A stretch of DNA of 64,000 bases from Paracentrotus lividus (GCA_940671915.1 CALNVZ010003426.1:26807508-26871507); one strand, 5' to 3'; positions 10,553 through 23,072 are shown, counted from the stretch's first letter. Numbers and translations: made by a program. The notes: a model not told the origin generated them from the sequence alone.

Positions 10553-12160
10553 TATAAATTCGGTATAACAAGATGCATAAGACTCTTATCTCTGCTTTAA
10601 AGTCATGAAAGCTGTCGGCACCAAAAGGTTTTCTTTAAACTTACTTCAGGAAAATAAACTAGGGCATTGAGAATCCCATAGATTTTGTGTAGCTTTGAGT
10701 GTTCTAATAATTTTGGCCACCATATCAATCACTACTCCACGTGAAATGTAACCTAACGTATGACATTAAATCTTAACATGAAGACGCGTCCATTATTTGA
10801 GGAGGGGAAACGCAACATTACATTCATGAGTTTAGTGGAAATACAACTGAGCGGGCGCAGAAATTATACGGTTCTACATTAATGTCAACAACCCGCGCTA
10901 TAAACGGCGGGAAGCGACCGATTGACAACTGCATGCAATTATTACTTAGCGTACAAAAACTCGCCTAAGAAAACTTCCTGTGGTAAAAATGGTCTGGTCA
11001 GTCGATCCGTTCGAGCTAATTTCTCATGGACATGAAAATAAATAATTGAACTTTTATCATAGTTTTCGTAGGTAGATGCTTCAGACAAGATTGGGGTAAA
11101 TACATTTTGGCAAGCCTATACACCATTGTGCTAAAGTTGTAATCAGAATCTTTATTTCACATACATTAGATTGATGTTCCTAACGATTATTGATATAAAT
11201 AGTGATCTTGTCACATCTTGCAAAGACGGCCGTCACAGACGATCGATATGCATGATGATATGCGGAAATATTGACCCATCAAGTAAAAGATTCGTTTGTG
11301 ATAAATGTTCAACAGTGACAGGACTTTTTTTTAACCAATCGAAATGAATTTACCATCTCTGGAAAGGTGAGAATTCAAGCTTTTTAAAAACGGCTTGATC
11401 ATTAAGCTGTTATATAATTATGCGTTATCCAGGAAGATAATTATGTGGGCGTATGAACTATTTTGAGAGCGAAATTGGCCATATTGTACAGGAATTTGAT
11501 CTGATTAGGATTTCGAATTGACACAAGTGACAGGACTTTTTTTACCCCTTTGCAGTAAGTTATTCCTATTTTTGAAAAAAAAAAACTCTTAGCGTAATTA
11601 TTCAAGTTGATCATTTCTTTGGAAAAGGTAGTTGCTCGCCATAATCAAGAAAAAAACAAAGTGAAAAACTGTGTGCAAAATACAAAATGTCTATGGCAGC
11701 GTTTGATTTGCGTAGAGTGATAGCGCCCTCTTCCTCTTAAGTTTACAACTAGAATTGATATGCACTGTATATATAACATGCACAGTTGAGGACAGAATTT
11801 TACATACACCCAGGGAATTCCATGAAAAAAAAAAATCTTAAAATTATGAAAATTACTCTAAAATTATGAAAGTTACTATATCTTAATAAATATCTGTGCT
11901 GTCATGACAAATTTAGAACCTAAAACAAATGCGTATGTCATGCTATGTCATCACATTGGTTGTCATCTGGAGCTGAAGCATATTTAGGTGTAATTTTGTC
12001 CTCAAAACTCTTCATATTTTAGACAAATAAAATAAATAAAAAAATCATATTTGTACTTGTTACTTCTCAACACAAAATTCCATATTACACTTTTTTGTTC
12101 AGTGGTGACATATAATGATAGAAAATAAAATATATTAATCATATATTTGACATTTATATA
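10553..12160. other. Gene-free stretch with a Tc1/mariner-type end
   Basis: No gene is supported. A mariner-like right end lies at about 10699-10725, and a second left end of the form CACAGTTGAGGACAGAATTT is at about 11780-11800. The rest is unremarkable AT-rich sequence with ordinary short frames. Confidence 0.35.
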
Positions 12161-12330
12161 AACACAGCACAAAGAGTAAGTTCCCCCTTTCTCACATATC
12201 AATAATCTTTAACCAGGTAAAATTGAAAAAAAAATCTAACTATATGTCCGTGTAGGTAATTTCAGTAGCTACCATGTGACCGATTTTTATGAATAATAAT
12301 CTTTTCATGCTCCTGTGAGTAATTGCTGAA
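12161..12330. mobile_element. Diverged single arm of the 8549-10550 foldback family
   Basis: It begins TA-AACACAGCACAAAGAGTAAG and continues AAGTTCCCCCTTTC, then ATATCAATAATCTTTAACC. These match the outer arm of the 2.0 kb palindrome with more divergence. No matching opposite end is present nearby, so it is a truncated or solo end. Confidence 0.65.
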
Positions 12331-12446
12331 TGTCTCCACACTGTATTCACAGTGTGGGCACACCGTTCACACTGTAAATATAAGTCAATTTAACACTAAT
12401 TTAACATTGTGCTTCACACTGTGGTTCACACTATGTTTTTTTCCAG

Positions 12447-12781
12447 GATAGTAAAGAGGGGCCGTTGCAATATTTCTACCCGGTTACTATCAAGCTTTTT
12501 GGCGTCTGCCCTTCATCAGGATTTGGACCAAAAAACAAAACATGTATAATATTATGAACAAACGTTAGAAAGAAACAGTTACAACTATGTGTAACGAATA
12601 TAATACTAACGGAACCCAGACGTTAATTCTTATAAACTGAAACATTTCAAAAATGTAAATGCTTCTGTGTTTGTTCATTTCAACATTTTTTTTTCCTTTC
12701 AGATCCTGATGACGGGCAGACGCCAGAAAGTTTGATTGTAACCTGGTATAAATATTTTAACGGCCCCTCTTACTTTTATAC
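12447..12781. mobile_element. 335-bp MITE with TIRs of about 85 bp
   Basis: The left arm (12447-12530) contains AGAGGGGCCGTT, then TTTGGCGTCTGCCC and TCATCAGGAT. The right arm (12702-12781) carries the inverse in the same order: ATCCTGATGACGGGCAGACG, then AACGGCCCCTCT. The interior of about 170 bp is AT-rich and non-coding. The superfamily was not determined. Confidence 0.75.
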
Positions 12782-13221
12782 GGATCTCATAAATAATATA
12801 TACATTTCAAACTGTAAAGTTATACATTAGAAATCAGTGATTTACTTAAAATATCAAAGAGTGGATTGAGTCTCTTTGGGGGGGGGGGGGAATATTCGTA
12901 TGTATACGATCATCTAGTGACTGCAATAAGATGCAAATATATCAATATGAGATTATAGTCCATTGGGTAGGGACATTTGTTATTTAGAATATCACTGATC
13001 TTACTCTAAAGTTATGTCCAAATTCGTTACAATTAATAAGCCAGTGTTTGGCGAACTTTCTGGGTTCCGAGCAATTAACTGAAACATAATATATAATATA
13101 TATAATATATAATAAAATAATTTGAGTAGAATGATCTATCAAATATGTCAAATATACTCCCTTATTAAGAAAAAAAAATCGTATTGCAATAATAAATAAT
13201 AATAATAAATTGGAATGAAAA

Positions 13222-13857
13222 GTTTTATTCCAAAAGGGACTTAATGCACTTTTGGAGATTTTCAGTAAATCACTGATTTCTAAATTACCACTTCACAGTG
13301 TAGACAAATCATAAGATTTAATTTTGGTACACATGGTAGAACAATTGCCTTTGACAATTTTAATGACAATTTCAAAAAAAAAAACTAACTATAAATTTTC
13401 ATTTTTAATGAATTTTTGAAAATTTAATTTCTATGGACTTAGTCCTTTTTCGAATGAAACTCCTGCAGATCGTCTATTTTCCAATACAACTTGACATTTT
13501 CGTTTCATTGAAGTTTTTAGTCAGCTAAAAATTTGTTGATATGTTATTCTGAAGTTGTGTTAATAAAATAAAAGTAACAATATTAAGTTTTGAAGATTTT
13601 TTTTTCCAACAAAAATCTGATATTCAGCCGGTTTAAGTATTTCATTCTAAAAGGGACTAAATCCAAGAATATTCATAAAATTCTTTAGAATGAATCAAAA
13701 TTATTCTTTCTTTTTTTCCTCAATATCCTAAATCAAAATCAGAATAAATATTTTAAGGGAGCTCTTAGTTAAAGTTCAGATATTTAGAATCCACATATGG
13801 ATTTAGTCACTTTTGGAATGAAAATGTTTTGGATTTAGTCCCTTTTGGGATGAAACA
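13222..13857. mobile_element. MITE built from alternating inverted AAAGGGACT motifs
   Basis: The left end is ATTCCAAAAGGGACTTAATG and the right end TTTAGTCCCTTTTGGGATGA is its inverse. Further copies sit inside in alternating orientation, at about 13436 (inverted), 13643 (direct) and 13803 (inverted). The element can therefore fold as two or more nested hairpins. There is no coding capacity. Confidence 0.7.
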
Positions 13858-15060
13858 GAATTTTGAAACATCCGAAAAAAAAAATGAATAAATAAATAAG
13901 TTTTTAACTGAAACTCCGGTTTACATGATATACTGCACTACAACTAACTACACCTGCAGTAGGTATACTCGCGGATTTCAGAGTGATGGTCATTGTTTTT
14001 CGACGTCAAACTGATTGAAGTTTAAGTAATCAAAGTAGAATCAAATTACAGTACATAAGCCCTGCCAAGTGAAGCGGGCATTCAACTCGTCCTCGGACCT
14101 GATCAGTATTCAGGCTGGGTCCAGGTCAAGTCTGCAAGTTGACCATCGGCTTTGAATTCCACACATGAATCCGTAGCTAAACCTTTCGAGTGTAAGAATT
14201 ACCTGTTTGGACACCGAGACGTCTTTTAGATGTGTCCGAGGCGGTGTGGCAAACTAGTCCCAAGCCCATCTCATGGCAGGTTAGATAGCATAATCTGGTT
14301 TGTCAGACATTGCCACGAGTTAAGTTGCAATATGGACTCATTCCCTATTGCGCTTTTATACATAGGGGGTTAATAACATATTACGTATACCTACGTTGAA
14401 ACAAGGAATACCTGCGATGCATTATCATGACCTGATCGTGTGTCTTGTTACTGCATTCGATTGTTATAGTCCACTTTATTAAGTTATAGATCCTCTTGGA
14501 GATTGGCAGAAAATTTCAGAGGTAGCTCATAAAATATTGCATCCCTCTCTCTCGCGCGCGCCAGTGCTTTCTCTCTCCATCTAACCGTCTAAGATTAACA
14601 TATTGTAATATTTTGGCATAGCTCCGAGCATTGGTATCGTACAGTTTCAGAGGATTTGAGAGGAGTATGGATAAAGAAATAATTCAATGTGGGTCATACG
14701 AATAGTGCCGTGGATTTCACTCCGCCTCACACTATAGCATTCTATTATGTTAGGCTATCCACGCGGCGTATCTTGAATAAGCAAGGGGAGACAACATTGG
14801 GCTGCCGTAGAGCCAACTTTTATGACCCATATAGGAACTTATACAAGTAATGATTGTTTCCATGGTAACCACCATAATTTTAGGAATTACAAAAAGTCAA
14901 ACGTCTTAGGCACATTTGCTCTATGGCTGCAATTCGGCTATTAGTACGACGGCTGATATCGAGTGATGGGATCCATTTATTATTTATGATACTAGGGGAG
15001 ACTAGGGTAATTATGGCCCCGGGGTAATTATGGCCCCTTTTGTCTTTGAGAGCTTATAAT
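13858..15060. other. Gene-free stretch
   Basis: No coding region is supported. At 14545-14563 there is a short CT/CG microsatellite. At 14994-15045 the sequence AGGGGAGACTAGGGTAATTA is followed by a doubled GGGGTAATTATGGCCCC. This is the inverse of a motif at 29690-29712 and probably a TIR-element end. Confidence 0.35.
15001..15045. repeat. GGGGTAATTATGGCCCC motif pair (candidate TIR terminus)
   Basis: GACTAGGGTAATTATGGCCC is followed directly by GGGGTAATTATGGCCCC. Related sequences in inverse or direct orientation occur at about 23314-23366, 29686-29713, 48380-48420 and 49830-49855, always near GGGGAGAC or CCCCTATAT. The motif is nearly self-complementary. Confidence 0.5.
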
Positions 15061-15149
15061 TTGTTTTTCTGCACTACACAATGATAATTAAATCTTTACA
15101 CATGCCTAGCTAAACTCTTCATTCTATCTCCTGCATTTATTGCGCAGTT

Positions 15150-15755
15150 GTGTACTACCCTCAACCTGATGTTGTACTTGAGACTGAACTCACTGAACAC
15201 CTTATACAAAATATTGACACCATTTTAACTAATCATACAGACGCAGGAATTGTAATACTAGGAGATTTCAATCGCATGAATATAGACCCAGTACTCTTAA
15301 TTCACTCGTTTCGACAAATTGTTGACTGCCCCACGAGAGGCGATCAAATTTTAGATAAGATTATAACAAATGTAAATCATGTTTATGATAAGCCACAAAT
15401 ATGTTCTCCTATTGGAATGTCTGATCACAAATCAATCATGTTGTCTCCTGTTAAAGATAAAATCAAAGTGCTAAATACTACTCATTATGTTTTCAATAGA
15501 CCAATGACTGACAGTGCAATAAGATCTTTTGGAAGGTGGATATCCTCATACGATTGGCCAGAAGTTACTGGAAACGATGATGTAAATGTTAGATGTGATT
15601 CTTTTTATAAAACATTGCATAATGAAATTAACAATTATTTACCCGTTCGTAAGGTGATTCTCCATTCTCGAGATAAGCCTTGGATGACCGGGAAAATAAA
15701 ATATTTGATTCGTAAAAGACAAACTGCATTTAATCAGGGAAAAGACACTGTGTAG
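15150..15755 (+). pseudogene. LINE endonuclease (EEP family) C-terminal fragment
   Basis: This is the C-terminal half of an exonuclease-endonuclease-phosphatase domain that nicks target DNA to prime reverse transcription. The conserved GDFN is at residues 38-41, LDKIITN at 68-74 and the catalytic SDH at 91-93. Coding continues upstream of 15150 in the same frame (to about 15138, reading AVVYYPQPD), so the first residue is not a real start. The frame ends at a premature TAG (15753) and then continues in frame as linker sequence to about 16050. Confidence 0.85.
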
Positions 15756-16069
15756 AAGCGTTTAAGAAACAAAGTAATTTCTGCAATTCAGCATGCAAAA
15801 GTTAACTATTATAGGTCAAGAATCCAGAAACTAAAGAAGGACAATCCTTCAAAATGGTACAAGGAAATACGTATCCTCACAAAGGGAAGTTGTAAATCAG
15901 TTAATATTCCAGTCGATGGTACTGATCCTAGTGACTCACATAAAATTGCCAATGCCATTAATGAACATCTCATATCTGTCTCTTCTGATTTAGAGCCACT
16001 AAATTTAGCAGCTCTTCCTGCATACTTACCGTTCAGAAGACTACCAGAGGTATACCCCTGGCAAAATTA

Positions 16070-16686
16070 AATGCTCGACATCTAGTGGGCCAGATAATAT
16101 TTCAGCACGCTTAATCCGTCTTCTTTCTGTGGAAATTTCCGTTCCTCTAACCCTTATAATAAATGCTTCTTTTAATCAAGGAAAAGTTCCGGACGTATGG
16201 AAATGTGCAATTGTGGTACCAATTCCGAAGGTGAATCCTGCTCGTATAGATAAACTCCGACCTATATCATTAACTGATCATTTCGCCAAGGTTATTGAAG
16301 GTTTTATATCGAAATGGATGTATCAAGACATGAGCCAACATATTGACCCATATCAGTTTGGAAACCAAAAATGTTTATCAACCTCTCATTGTTTAATTAA
16401 TATTTTGCATCATATTTTTTTAAATGCTGAAATACCAAAAACGTCATCGACGATACTTCTCACAGATTTTAAAAAAGCATTTGATAGAATAGATCACACG
16501 ACTGCAATTAAAAAGTTAATTCAAATTGGTGTACGACCTTCAGTAATTTATTGGATATCTGATTTTCTCTCTAAGCGTAAACAAAGAGTTCGTTACCATG
16601 GTAATCTCTCAGAATGGTGTAATTTAAACGCAGGTGTGCCCCAGGGCACGAAAATTGGACCATTAATTTTCTTTTGTAGTGATTAA
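16070..16686 (+). pseudogene. LINE reverse transcriptase, fingers/palm (motifs A and B)
   Basis: It reads in frame from about 16070 (SSGPDNISARLI). Counting residues from 16129: RPISLTDHFAKVIE at 44-57, motif A TDFKKAFDRID at 112-122 and motif B GVPQGTKIGPLIF at 169-181. It is broken by a one-base shift in a T-run near 16672, after which the frame continues as the 16679 segment. Fragments this long in copy A contrast with the shattered frames of the second copy at 30.7-31.9 kb. Confidence 0.9.
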
Positions 16687-17317
16687 TGATTTCAAATCTT
16701 CTGAAAATATTAATATGTTTAAATATGTTGATGATCTGACCTTGGTCGAGTGTCGCAGATCTAACCAAATTTCAAAAATGCAAGAAGCAGTAGAAGATCT
16801 GTCTGTTTGGGCTGATAGTAATAAAATGCAATTAAACCCATCAAAATGTACCAAAATGGACGTTTGTTTTTCTAGAGGACAAGTAAATCACCCCTCTATT
16901 ATTCTTGAAAATTGTGTTCTTGCAACTGTACAGAAAGTGAAATTACTTGGTATTACGATTCAAAATGATTTAAAGTTGGAATCCCATGTCAAAGATATCG
17001 AAAAGAGAGCAAATGCAAAACTATATATGCTCCGTTCATTAGCTAAGTTTGGTCTTTCACATGAAGACCTAATTACTGTTTTCATTGGTTATATTCGCCC
17101 AATCCTTGAATACGTCACTCCGGTTTGGAGTGGAAGCCTCACTTTTGCTCAGAAAGAAAGGTTAGAAAGAATACAAAAACGAGCTTTAAGAATTATTTTC
17201 GGAAAAGAATACCAGAGTTATGCAACTGCTCTCACTCGTTCGAAATTAATGACACTGGAAAGTCGTTGGCAAGAATTATGTGTTATTTTCTTTAAAAAAA
17301 ACCTTGTTATGTACTAA
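16679..17317 (+). pseudogene. LINE reverse transcriptase motif C and C-terminal region
   Basis: Motif C is YVDD at residues 16-19. The primer-grip/thumb text VKLLGITIQND and the C-terminal YIRPILEYVTPVWSG and ERIQKRALRIIFG are typical of LINE ORF2 proteins. It is one frame off from the preceding RT segment and would join it after correcting one base. Inactive relic. Confidence 0.9.
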
Positions 17318-17689
17318 CCAATTCCAGCAATTCATTCCACAAAGAGTACACAATAGATCATTACGTAAGACTACGAAGATTCCAGAGCCCAGATGTAAAA
17401 CTAAACGTATGCAGAACAGTCCAATACCCAATTTGATCTGTCTTTATAACAAAAAATGAGCATGTTTTTCAAATTCTATGTAACACAATGTCAAATGTTT
17501 CTGTCACTTTGAATGCTGCAAATATATGTAATACGCTTTCAACACATGTCATTTTATTGATAGTGCTTTTTATTATATTTTAATCCAACCTGTTTGATTA
17601 GTTATTCTTAAATGTATTGTTGCATCTTTATAGTAATGTAATAACATTTGTCATTAATGATCAGGATACTCTCTCTTTTTTCTATGTGT

Positions 17690-17850
17690 TCTTTCCACCG
17701 ATCCTCTCTCCCTCTCTCTCTCTCTCTCTGTTTCTCTCTCACTCGCTCTCTCTCTCTTTCTGTCTCTCTCTCTTCCCTCTTTTTTTCTGTGAATTTTTCT
17801 TCCTTCATCTATTGTATCTTGTTCTCTCTCTCTCTTTCTCTCCGTGTATC
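17690..17850 (+). repeat. (CT)n-rich microsatellite within the LINE 3' UTR
   Basis: There are two blocks of CTCTCT-type repeat separated by a T-rich spacer. Reading frames on both strands here encode only Ser/Leu/Phe or Arg/Glu repeats and are not genes. The same block recurs at 32285-32430. Confidence 0.9.
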
Positions 17851-18228
17851 TTGGCATTATGACTATGTTACTTCAATTTTAAAATTGTATTATATGCGAT
17901 TAATGGTATGCAGTGGACAAGTACATACAATTTAATATTTTGTATATAATGTACTGTGAAATATCCTGAAATGTATATTTTTATTTTATACTATGTATTC
18001 ATGTACAATTCAGTTTGTAACTGCGACACATGAAACCAATAAATACCATTTATCTATCTATCTATCATATGAGAAAAATAAGCCATTTACTTCAAATTTT
18101 GTGCTTAGGGGAGCCTAAAATGTACGGCAATCATAATTCTGTTCGTAGGAAAGTCTGCTTTTTTATTTGGGGTCTGATATTATTAATTAAAATAGTTTAA
18201 GATGAAATTTTTATTCAAACGAAAACAA

Positions 18229-18542
18229 TGGGAACCATTGGTGGCGATCCAGGGGGGGGGGGGACGTGTCCCCCTCCCTCGATTTTAAAAGCTTAGAATA
18301 TGTTTATGTAGTGATTAGCTTGTGAAGCTAATGAAGAGGTAAAATGTTTGTCAAATACAATGCTAAATATTATTATAAGGCAAAAATTTCGGCTCGCGCT
18401 TCGCACTCGCAATCATTTTCATTGGTTTCTGGATAATTTGCGAAGTATGCGAATTTTGAGTGTATTATTATTTCACTTTCGGGTGTTTCCGCCCCCCCCC
18501 CCCCAGTTGTGACATGAAATCGCCGCTCCTTGATAGGAACTA
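18229..18542. mobile_element. Small poly-G/poly-C MITE
   Basis: The ends share an inverted GGCGAT core (TGGCGATCC at about 18244 and AAATCGCC at about 18519). Both are followed inward by long homopolymers, G12 at 18252 and C14 at 18493. The inverted G and C runs would pair in a hairpin. Non-coding. Confidence 0.45.
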
Positions 18543-19946
18543 ACAAACACAACAGAAAAAAAATTCCACCTGAATCTGAATATCTTCAATAGTAGAGCTG
18601 TAAAAGCAGCGTGTGAAGAGGGATCAAATTGAAAATGTCACTCAGGGTATACCCCCCCCCCCCATGCATAAACAGTGTATAAGCGCAGATGGGGACATTG
18701 TATGATTATGTACATAAATATATGTATTGCTATTACTAGGGATGTCCACTAAAATTTTAAGTTATTTCTAAGTTGTTTTTGCTAGGCTTATTTGATAGAG
18801 CATTTTAAAAGAAACATTAATTGGTACTTGAATTATCACAAGTGGATGTTCCGTTTGAAAGATATGACCCAAAGAGTGTCTCAGATTACCAATGAGCTGC
18901 TAGAACACTTTACAAGTTTCAGACAAAGCCAGAAAATGCAATAAAAGGTCAAGTTTATGGTTCTTTTGTCTTTGATTTATTAAACCAAATCATACTAAAC
19001 ATTTTCTATGTGTGTATCAACATGAAATGAGATTATAGTACACAATGAGTAGATTATATACAAGATACAATTATGGCAGTACAAAACTGATGGTTTGACA
19101 TGTATGTTACGTATATGTGATACTCTTGTCGAAAAGAGAGAGAAGTCGCAGATCAAAGATCCGAGTAAATCGACAACTAATAAAAACTCAAAATTTTGAG
19201 GAATTTTTTTTTTTTATTCTGGTTCTACCATGCTTCTCTTTGCTCTGTAAAAAAAAGAGTGAAAATGAAACGGGAAAGTGGTAAAAAAGCAGTTTTTTCG
19301 CCGAGTGTTTTTTCGGTCATAATTTTTTTTTCCGGACATACAAGCGCACGTTCCACGCTCATTTCCCCTCTCGTTTAGCTCCGCCTTAGCAACGCATGGC
19401 TTTGTTTGTTTGGACGTTCACGGTCATGTGTTGTGTGATTTCTATTGGCTTTTGTGTTCGTTTTGTGAGCGAATAGCGAACTAAACTCTCTTTAGCTGCA
19501 CTCAGCTGTGCGATGCAACAACCTGTTGTGAATAAAGCTGTTCATCCGGGATAGCGGAGCACGCAAACAATGTCAAACCTAACAATCGGGTGGGGGGGGT
19601 TTATGTGGGGAAAAGCTACTATTGCTTGACTTAGCTATCTGGATCCAAATGAATGTTAATTTCAGCATTTTATTTTAGGGCCGCGATAATCTTTTGTCCT
19701 GATGGGAAATTAAAACCTCCCTAAATTACAAATTTGGTCCATCAGGGAAACATAGAGCACACAAAAGAGGTGACGTGATCATAATACTTCTGATACAAGT
19801 ATTTAGGTTAAAGTCTTAAGACGCGTAAGAGATGCTAATTTAAATGGAAAAAAAAAATATGGTTTTAAAATTATTGGTTGATATTGCATTATGTGGAAAC
19901 CAATGAGCTAAGGGGGGGGGGTGGCAAATCAATCTAGTTATAAGCT
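18543..19946. other. Gene-free stretch
   Basis: No coding region is supported. It contains C and G runs (18651-18663, 19590-19598, 19911-19920) and a poly-T (19204-19215). It recurs in degraded form at 33130-34540. Confidence 0.3.
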
Positions 19947-21524
19947 CGGCTGGTATCTCACTTTTGGGAACTACTTTGAAACAACTTTAGAACGGCTTAG
20001 AAACAGGTTTGAGACGAGTTGTTGAGACGTCGCGGAGACGTCTCCGAGACGTTTCATGATCGCGATACTACTTTGAGACATTTCTCTGAAACTGCTTGAA
20101 ACAGATTTTGAAAACATCTCGGAGACTTCTCCTCGACAGAATAAAGACGGAATAAACGTTATCCGTTGCGAAAAATCGATTCCTTTGCGAAGACGTCTCC
20201 GCTATTTTTGTAAAAAATTTTGAAAATTGTCGTGGAGATAATCTCGGAGACTTTTCCTCGACGGAATAAAGACGGAATAACTTTTTATCGTCTCGAAAGA
20301 AACGATTCCGTTGAGAAGACGTCTCCGCTATATCACCCTTCACTTCGACAAAAGTTCCGTAAGAATTTACACAAAATTAAACTTTTTAAACTTTAATGTT
20401 GTGTAGTTTTTAAGATTTGTTTTATTTGTTTTTCATATTTTTCATATTTATATACCCTTTTTAATTTATTTTGTCTTTCAGCCTTTGGCTACTATTTTGA
20501 ATATTATTATCATAAAGACAAATCCTCACACCCAAATCAATTGACGTTATCAATTTAAAGTTTAATTTTGCGAACTCGATCGGAACAAACTACCGATACA
20601 AATAGCGATGCAATAATAAAGAAAGATAATGGGCAAGAGAGAAACAAAGAGACAGAGAGAGAGAGAGAGAGAGAGGGGGGGAGATAGTAAGGAGTATGAA
20701 TACCCCCCCTATTTAAGTAAAGCGTCGACGGAGACACGGGGACCGCTTGAGTAACACATAATGTGGTGAGTGACCCCCCCCCCCCGGGCTTTTAACGTAA
20801 GCCATTTTTGACCAAAAAATAGCAATCTAAATCCTCACACCCAATCAATTGGTTATCAATTTAAGTTTAATTTTGCAAACTCGATCGGAACAAATTACCG
20901 ATCCAAAAAGCAATGCCATAAGAAGAAAGAGAATGGGCAAGAGAGAAACAGATAATAGAGAGAGGAGAGAAAGACACAGATAGAGGGGAGATACTCTTTT
21001 TTCTACTCTTTACTTCGATTTCATTTTAAACTCTATTAATTGGAATTTACACGGGAGTGATGTATTGATATGAATGTCGAAAGAGAATAGTAAGAATGTG
21101 AATATGAAAAGTAAGATTATAATGATAACAAGGAAAGTGAGCTTTTTAAAAGACGGTGAAAGGGCCATGTATGGAGGTCAATATACAGAGATACTGTAAA
21201 GGTGCGAAAACTGATCTGAGACAAAAGAATCTATTAATAAAGGATTAAAAGTTTAAATTACATTGAGGGGTCAAACTCGAGAAAAAGCTTTCAAAGATAA
21301 AGTGTTCCATGAGTCGCGGAGACGTCTCCGTGAAAAGAATAGAAGTTTTGTTTCCGCGAAGAATAAATAGTATTAGAGACGTCTCCTGAATTACGGAGAC
21401 GGATTTCTCTTCATAAATTGCCGCTGAAGCGTCTCGGAGATGTCTCTAATACTATTTATCCGTCGCGGAGACGAAATTTGTATTCTGTCGCGGAGACGTC
21501 TCCGCGAGGTGAGATAGCACCCAT
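19947..21524. mobile_element. TIR element rich in the palindrome GGAGACGTCTCC
   Basis: The left end (about 19950-19963) reads GGCTGGTATCTCAC and the right end (about 21510-21524) is its inverse around GTGAGATAGCACCC. Subterminal blocks at 20020-20330 and 21310-21510 carry many copies of GGAGACGTCTCCG, GAGACGTCGCGG and GAGACGTTTC. Many are self-complementary. The middle contains a 170-bp direct repeat (20520-20690 and 20828-20995). No transposase; non-autonomous. Confidence 0.7.
20520..20995 (+). repeat. Direct repeat pair of about 170 bp with GA microsatellite
   Basis: The segment starting AATCCTCACACCCAAATCAA is present at about 20522 and again at 20829. Each copy includes ACTCGATCGGAACAAA and AATGGGCAAGAGAGAAACA and ends in an (AG)n run. 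The intervening 140 bp holds a C-run at 20774-20786. The two copies differ by scattered substitutions. Confidence 0.85.
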
Positions 21525-23072
21525 AGCTACTAGCAAATTTCTGCAGTTTATTTACAAAGTAATTGTGTTTAAGAAAGTAGCGTTTTACTAAACACGACGA
21601 AACAAAATACGATTTACTCTTAAAATAATTCATTTCTAAAAATTATTAATATCTTCTTATTACTGGTAACACGTTTGATCAATAAAGACGAGATCGAGCA
21701 AATCATTTACGTTGTTATTTTCATTGTCTTAAGCTAACCTAGCCACTCATAAAACGTGATCAGAGAAATTCTAAATACATTCGTGAGGCGCAAATAATTT
21801 ATTAAACATTTTTGGAGGCTTATCTTCATATATTATTCAAAGAATATAACAAAATGCATAAGCCCCTGTACAGAATGATTTAGTCTATAGACCATTATTA
21901 TGTTTAAAATTTCCAACAGAGTTCAGATCAAAATGACTCGCTTTATTATGAGTAAAGTACGCGATTGACATTCAAAGAACGCACGCAAACATCGGAATAA
22001 AACCCCAAAAAAGGTTTTAAAATAGTTTTGTTTCTAACTAATTAGCGCAGGATTGGTAAACACTTTTCTTAAAAGAGCGGACTTTTTCTTAAACAATTAG
22101 AAAGAGCATGATGTTTTCATTTATTTGACGAAGATATAAAACAACTCACCAAATTCAGCTTCTTCTTTTTTTTTTGAGAAGATTGAACATCGCCGTTATT
22201 TCCGCTTGCTGCGCTTGCCTCGATCATGCGTGACGGACGAGTATTGTTCTCTGTATACCTGAATGCAGCCTCCTCATTGGTCAATCGTTTCACCTTTGTA
22301 ACAAGTGGTTGCTAGGGCATTTCGGTGAGTACAGCGGTGACAGAGTGTTCTTATTTTTCTGGCGCGGGGTACAAAGGAAGTCAAACTTCGCAGACGTTTT
22401 TCTCTTGATTTTGATTTCCAAGAGCACAATTCTCCTCGCGTTCAGAGGCTAATATCTCCACTTCTATTTACTCTTTACAGTCGGGTTATATATCAAATTC
22501 AAGGCAGTGAATCAGATATCAATAATATCAAATAAAATGGATTTCAAAAATTGCGACTAGTCTCTCCTTTCAACGTGACGCATCACATATGTGATCCAAT
22601 ATGACCACCGTGGAAAAATACTCCATAGGGCATGTTTCAATAGGAACGCCCTAGACAATGGGATATTTCATGGTGGTGTGGCTCAGAGCTGAGTGTTAGA
22701 CAGGATAGAGTAATTTTAAAACTTAAATGGCAACTGGTAAACATTGTTCTTTGTTTTTCACCCCAATACATTTTTTGTTCAAAAATAGTGAAATTGTATA
22801 AATATCTACTTCTCCTTATCTGAATCTATTCCAATCATGAGAAATTTTAGTCACACACACATCACACAGAAGCATCACTTTGAACACGCTGTAGTTTTTT
22901 TTTATATCAATTTTTCCAACAGGAGAAGTTGATCTTCAGCTGAGGTATTTTCTAAGGAAGAAACTGACCAAATAGGAATAAAAATGATTGATATTTACCA
23001 CGGGCCAAAAGACTATTTCGAAAGCTGTTTTTTATTGAAAATTTTTCTGTTTCTCTGCCTGTGTATTATTGA
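21525..23072. other. Gene-free stretch upstream of unit U1
   Basis: No gene is supported. It is ordinary AT-rich sequence, repeated with indels at 36140-37662. Confidence 0.3.

Larger units (their letters stand above)
15120..18066 (+). mobile_element. 5'-truncated non-LTR retrotransposon (LINE) with (TATC)n tail
   Basis: In order it contains the C-terminal part of an apurinic-type endonuclease, a linker, reverse transcriptase motifs A, B and C, a thumb/C-terminal region, and a 3' UTR with a CT-rich microsatellite (17700-17850). It ends with AATAAA at 18038 and a TATC repeat at 18051-18066. A short tandem tail rather than poly-A is typical of several LINE clades (CR1/L2/RTE groups). The reading frame has an in-frame TAG at 15753 and frameshifts near 16045-16070 and 16670-16680, so it is inactive. 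The clade is uncertain. Confidence 0.9.

Noticed and set aside
17608-17935. Several overlapping frames on both strands
   Set aside because: All are translations of the CT/GA microsatellite in the LINE 3' UTR.
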